From an uncultured Mucispirillum sp. (lineage in GTDB: Bacteria > Chrysiogenota > Deferribacteres > Deferribacterales > Mucispirillaceae), in NCBI GenBank assembly GCA_944324495.1, contig CALUWN010000002.1, positions 154,390 through 218,389 on the forward strand: 64,000 nt of DNA. Direction: 5' to 3'. The notes beneath the pieces are model-generated. The model was not told the DNA's origin. It made no database searches and was given only the letters and a program-made list of their open reading frames with translations. Within the stretch, counting starts at the first letter, position 1. The number at the start of each line of letters is the position of its first letter. The position numbers and the translations under genes were made by a program. Below are positions 62,904 through 64,000 of this stretch, in pieces.

Positions 62904-63212
62904 TTATATGCCGTAAGCTTTTCTTAAAATATTTTCAGAATTTTCTTTAATTAAGTTGCTAAAAAGTCTTACAATACGTTTGTTATCTTCTACATTATAT
63001 CCTTTTGCAATATTATCAAGTGCGTTATCAATAACCTTATCCACATAGATTTTTGTAGGAACGCTGATAGTTTTTAAACTGCTTTTAGAGTAAGTATCCT
63101 GATTTGTTACATTTTCAGCGATTACATTTTCCTCATTTGATGGGGAAGTATTTTCTTTTAACGTATTATTACTTTCATAATTTAGTGCAGAACTGATATT
63201 TTGTATAATCAT
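62904..63212 (-). CDS. Hypothetical acidic helical protein
   Basis: The start at 63212 is used because GAGGTG precedes it. The upstream ATG would overlap the ribosome site. The 102 residues comprise a Ser/Asn/Glu-rich disordered N-terminal half and a helical C-terminal half (VDKVIDNALDNIAKGYNV, then RIVRLFSNLIKENSENILRKAYGI). No family is recognised. It has no partner gene on the same strand within the window. Confidence 0.55.
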   Translation of the reverse strand: MIIQNISSALNYESNNTLKENTSPSNEENVIAENVTNQDTYSKSSLKTISVPTKIYVDKVIDNALDNIAKGYNVEDNKRIVRLFSNLIKENSENILRKAYGI

Positions 63213-63302
63213 AATACACCTCATAAATCATTTTAATTATTTGCTATCAAATTTTGTGCCAAAATTTAAAAAAGTAATATTATACCTATTATTATTGCGT
63301 GA

Positions 63303-63480
63303 TATATAAAATAACTGGTGGTACCCCATTTTTTATTAAAAAATGCTATAACTACTTGATAATATATGTAAAAATATAAATAATTGTAATAACTGTCATT
63401 CTGAGCCTACGATAGTAGGCGAAGAATCTTATTAAACAATAATAAAAATTAAGGTGTTTTAAAAAAATGGGGGTGAAGCA
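63303..63480. repeat. MITE-like dispersed repeat, inverted shorter copy (copy B)
   Basis: The segment 63329-63431 is the reverse complement of 44114-44216 with about one difference, including the GCCTAC-GATA-GTAGGC hairpin. Its right end has AAAAAAATGGGGGTGAAGCA as in copy A, but the interior about 80 bases next to it are deleted. The other end carries CTGGTGGTACCCCATTTTTT instead of the GAAGCAGATAAAA form. Confidence 0.78.
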
Positions 63481-63892
63481 AAAATTGTAAACTTAAAAAA
63501 TATAACAGTTTTAGATATATTTAAATTAAATATAATCTATTAATATCTTACTGCCATATTTTTACCTTTCCATATCTTTACGCCGAAAATCTCAGAAACG
63601 GGTGTTTTGTTATTTTACCTATAAAGCTCCAAAGGTATAATCACTCATTATTGTTTTTCCATTGCCACTACAACTCGCTTCGCTCTCAAGTAGCTGGCAA
63701 AACATTCCAAAAAAATAATTTCGCATACCATTTGAAGAGCGTTTATATGTAAAATAACACTAGTACATAAAATAAGGATAAATATTTATAAATATTATTT
63801 TGCTAAAGTTATTTAAAATATTATGAGTGTTTGTATTTATTATATTTAAGATTTATTTTTTTATATGTAAAATGTAACATAGGTCCTGTTAG
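63481..63892. other. Intergenic stretch without recognisable gene
   Basis: No reading frame of useful length, RNA gene or clear repeat is visible. AT-rich apart from a short GC-richer patch around 63.6-63.7 kb. Confidence 0.5.
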
Positions 63893-63950
63893 TTAATAAA
63901 AAATGGGGGTGAAGCAGATAAAATAACTGGGGGTACCCCATTTTTTATAC
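63893..63950. repeat. Repeat ends joined back to back (copy C)
   Basis: TAATAAAAAATGGGGGTGAAGCAGATAAAA, matching the right end of copy A, is followed directly by TAACTGGGGGTACCCCATTTTTTA, matching the alternative end of copy B. The GGGGGTACCCC palindrome with its T run may also act as a terminator. It suggests ends of two elements meeting, or a solo remnant after excision of the interior. Confidence 0.6.
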
Positions 63951-64000
63951 CCATATCAACTCGTCCTTATCTTTTGGTAAAAAATCCTCAATCGAAAGTA
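63945..64000 (-). CDS. Possible C-terminal end of a minus-strand gene (partial)
   Basis: Reading the minus strand, a frame open at the window edge encodes about 17 residues (LSIEDFLPKDKDELIWV) then TAA at 63945-63947. The composition is plausible for a protein C-terminus. Nothing more can be said without sequence beyond 64000. Confidence 0.3.
   Translation of the reverse strand, partial: LSIEDFLPKDKDELIWV

Noticed and set aside
1..64000. tRNA, rRNA and CRISPR arrays
   Set aside because: No cloverleaf-like GC-rich segments, rRNA signature or regularly spaced repeat-spacer pattern was found. The only periodic repeat is the hexamer array near 35.7 kb.

Overview
The window is a 64-kb, very AT-rich, densely coded stretch of a motile, diderm, anaerobic or microaerophilic bacterium. 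Its features include flagellar switch and chemotaxis genes, KDO and acyl transferases for lipid A/core, LolA and outer-membrane barrels, UbiE plus a UbiD-family decarboxylase (quinone-linked), a sodium-pumping decarboxylase, an SfrAB-like NADPH oxidoreductase and hemerythrin chemoreceptors. The combination and base composition resemble Deferribacterota, and within it a host-associated member such as Mucispirillum. That assignment is inference from gene content, not from a marker search.

Layout. 1-11.7 kb: cheB (end), fliM, fliY, cheY, a cheZ homologue, a cheA-receiver hybrid, three envelope or unknown genes, a SpoIIE-type phosphatase, two STAS proteins (one fused to HEAT repeats) and cheR, all on the + strand. 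11.8-14.6 kb: a four-gene flagella-related unit ending in a FliK-like protein. 14.6-20.0 kb: a minus-strand three-gene envelope operon of unknown function (lipoprotein, membrane-anchored HEAT protein, outer-membrane barrel) behind a near-consensus promoter. 20.1-24.4 kb: DUF134-Mrp pair, methyltransferase, large atypical phosphohexomutase, HicB-like protein. 24.4-30.4 kb: acetyltransferase, Sel1-repeat protein, SfrB/SfrA-like oxidoreductase. 30.5-34.8 kb: minus-strand signalling operon (degenerate histidine kinase, receiver, HDOD, SpoIIE phosphatase) ending with ubiE. 34.9-38.5 kb: HIT protein, a long intergenic region with a strong promoter, a periodic AAGTAT/TAGTAT array and a hairpin, then a Big2/GLUG surface lipoprotein. 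38.7-47.5 kb: DEAD-box helicase, four-gene sodium-pump decarboxylase operon, a MITE-like repeat, ubiD, nth, larC. 47.5-52.4 kb: a phosphoethanolamine-transferase/sulfatase-like gene split by a G10 tract, lolA, secA. 52.6-56.3 kb: two hemerythrin chemoreceptors flanking nikR. 56.3-62.8 kb: hslUV, a tiny ankyrin remnant, a lipid A/core cluster (DUF374, waaA, lpxL-like, gmhB), rhodanese, receiver. 62.9-64 kb: one small gene and repeat copies.

How it fits together. Most of the window concerns signal transduction and the cell envelope. The chemotaxis core is fed by oxygen- or redox-type receptors. CheZ and the CheC-like part of FliY both lack the amide residue expected of a CheY-P phosphatase. Two SpoIIE-type phosphatases and two STAS proteins suggest a partner-switching module whose kinase is not here. 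The strongest single finding is the G10 tract: removing one G joins the two half-genes exactly into a 554-residue protein, the signature of a phase-variable LPS-modifying enzyme. The best candidate for an undescribed system is the minus-strand lipoprotein/HEAT/barrel operon.
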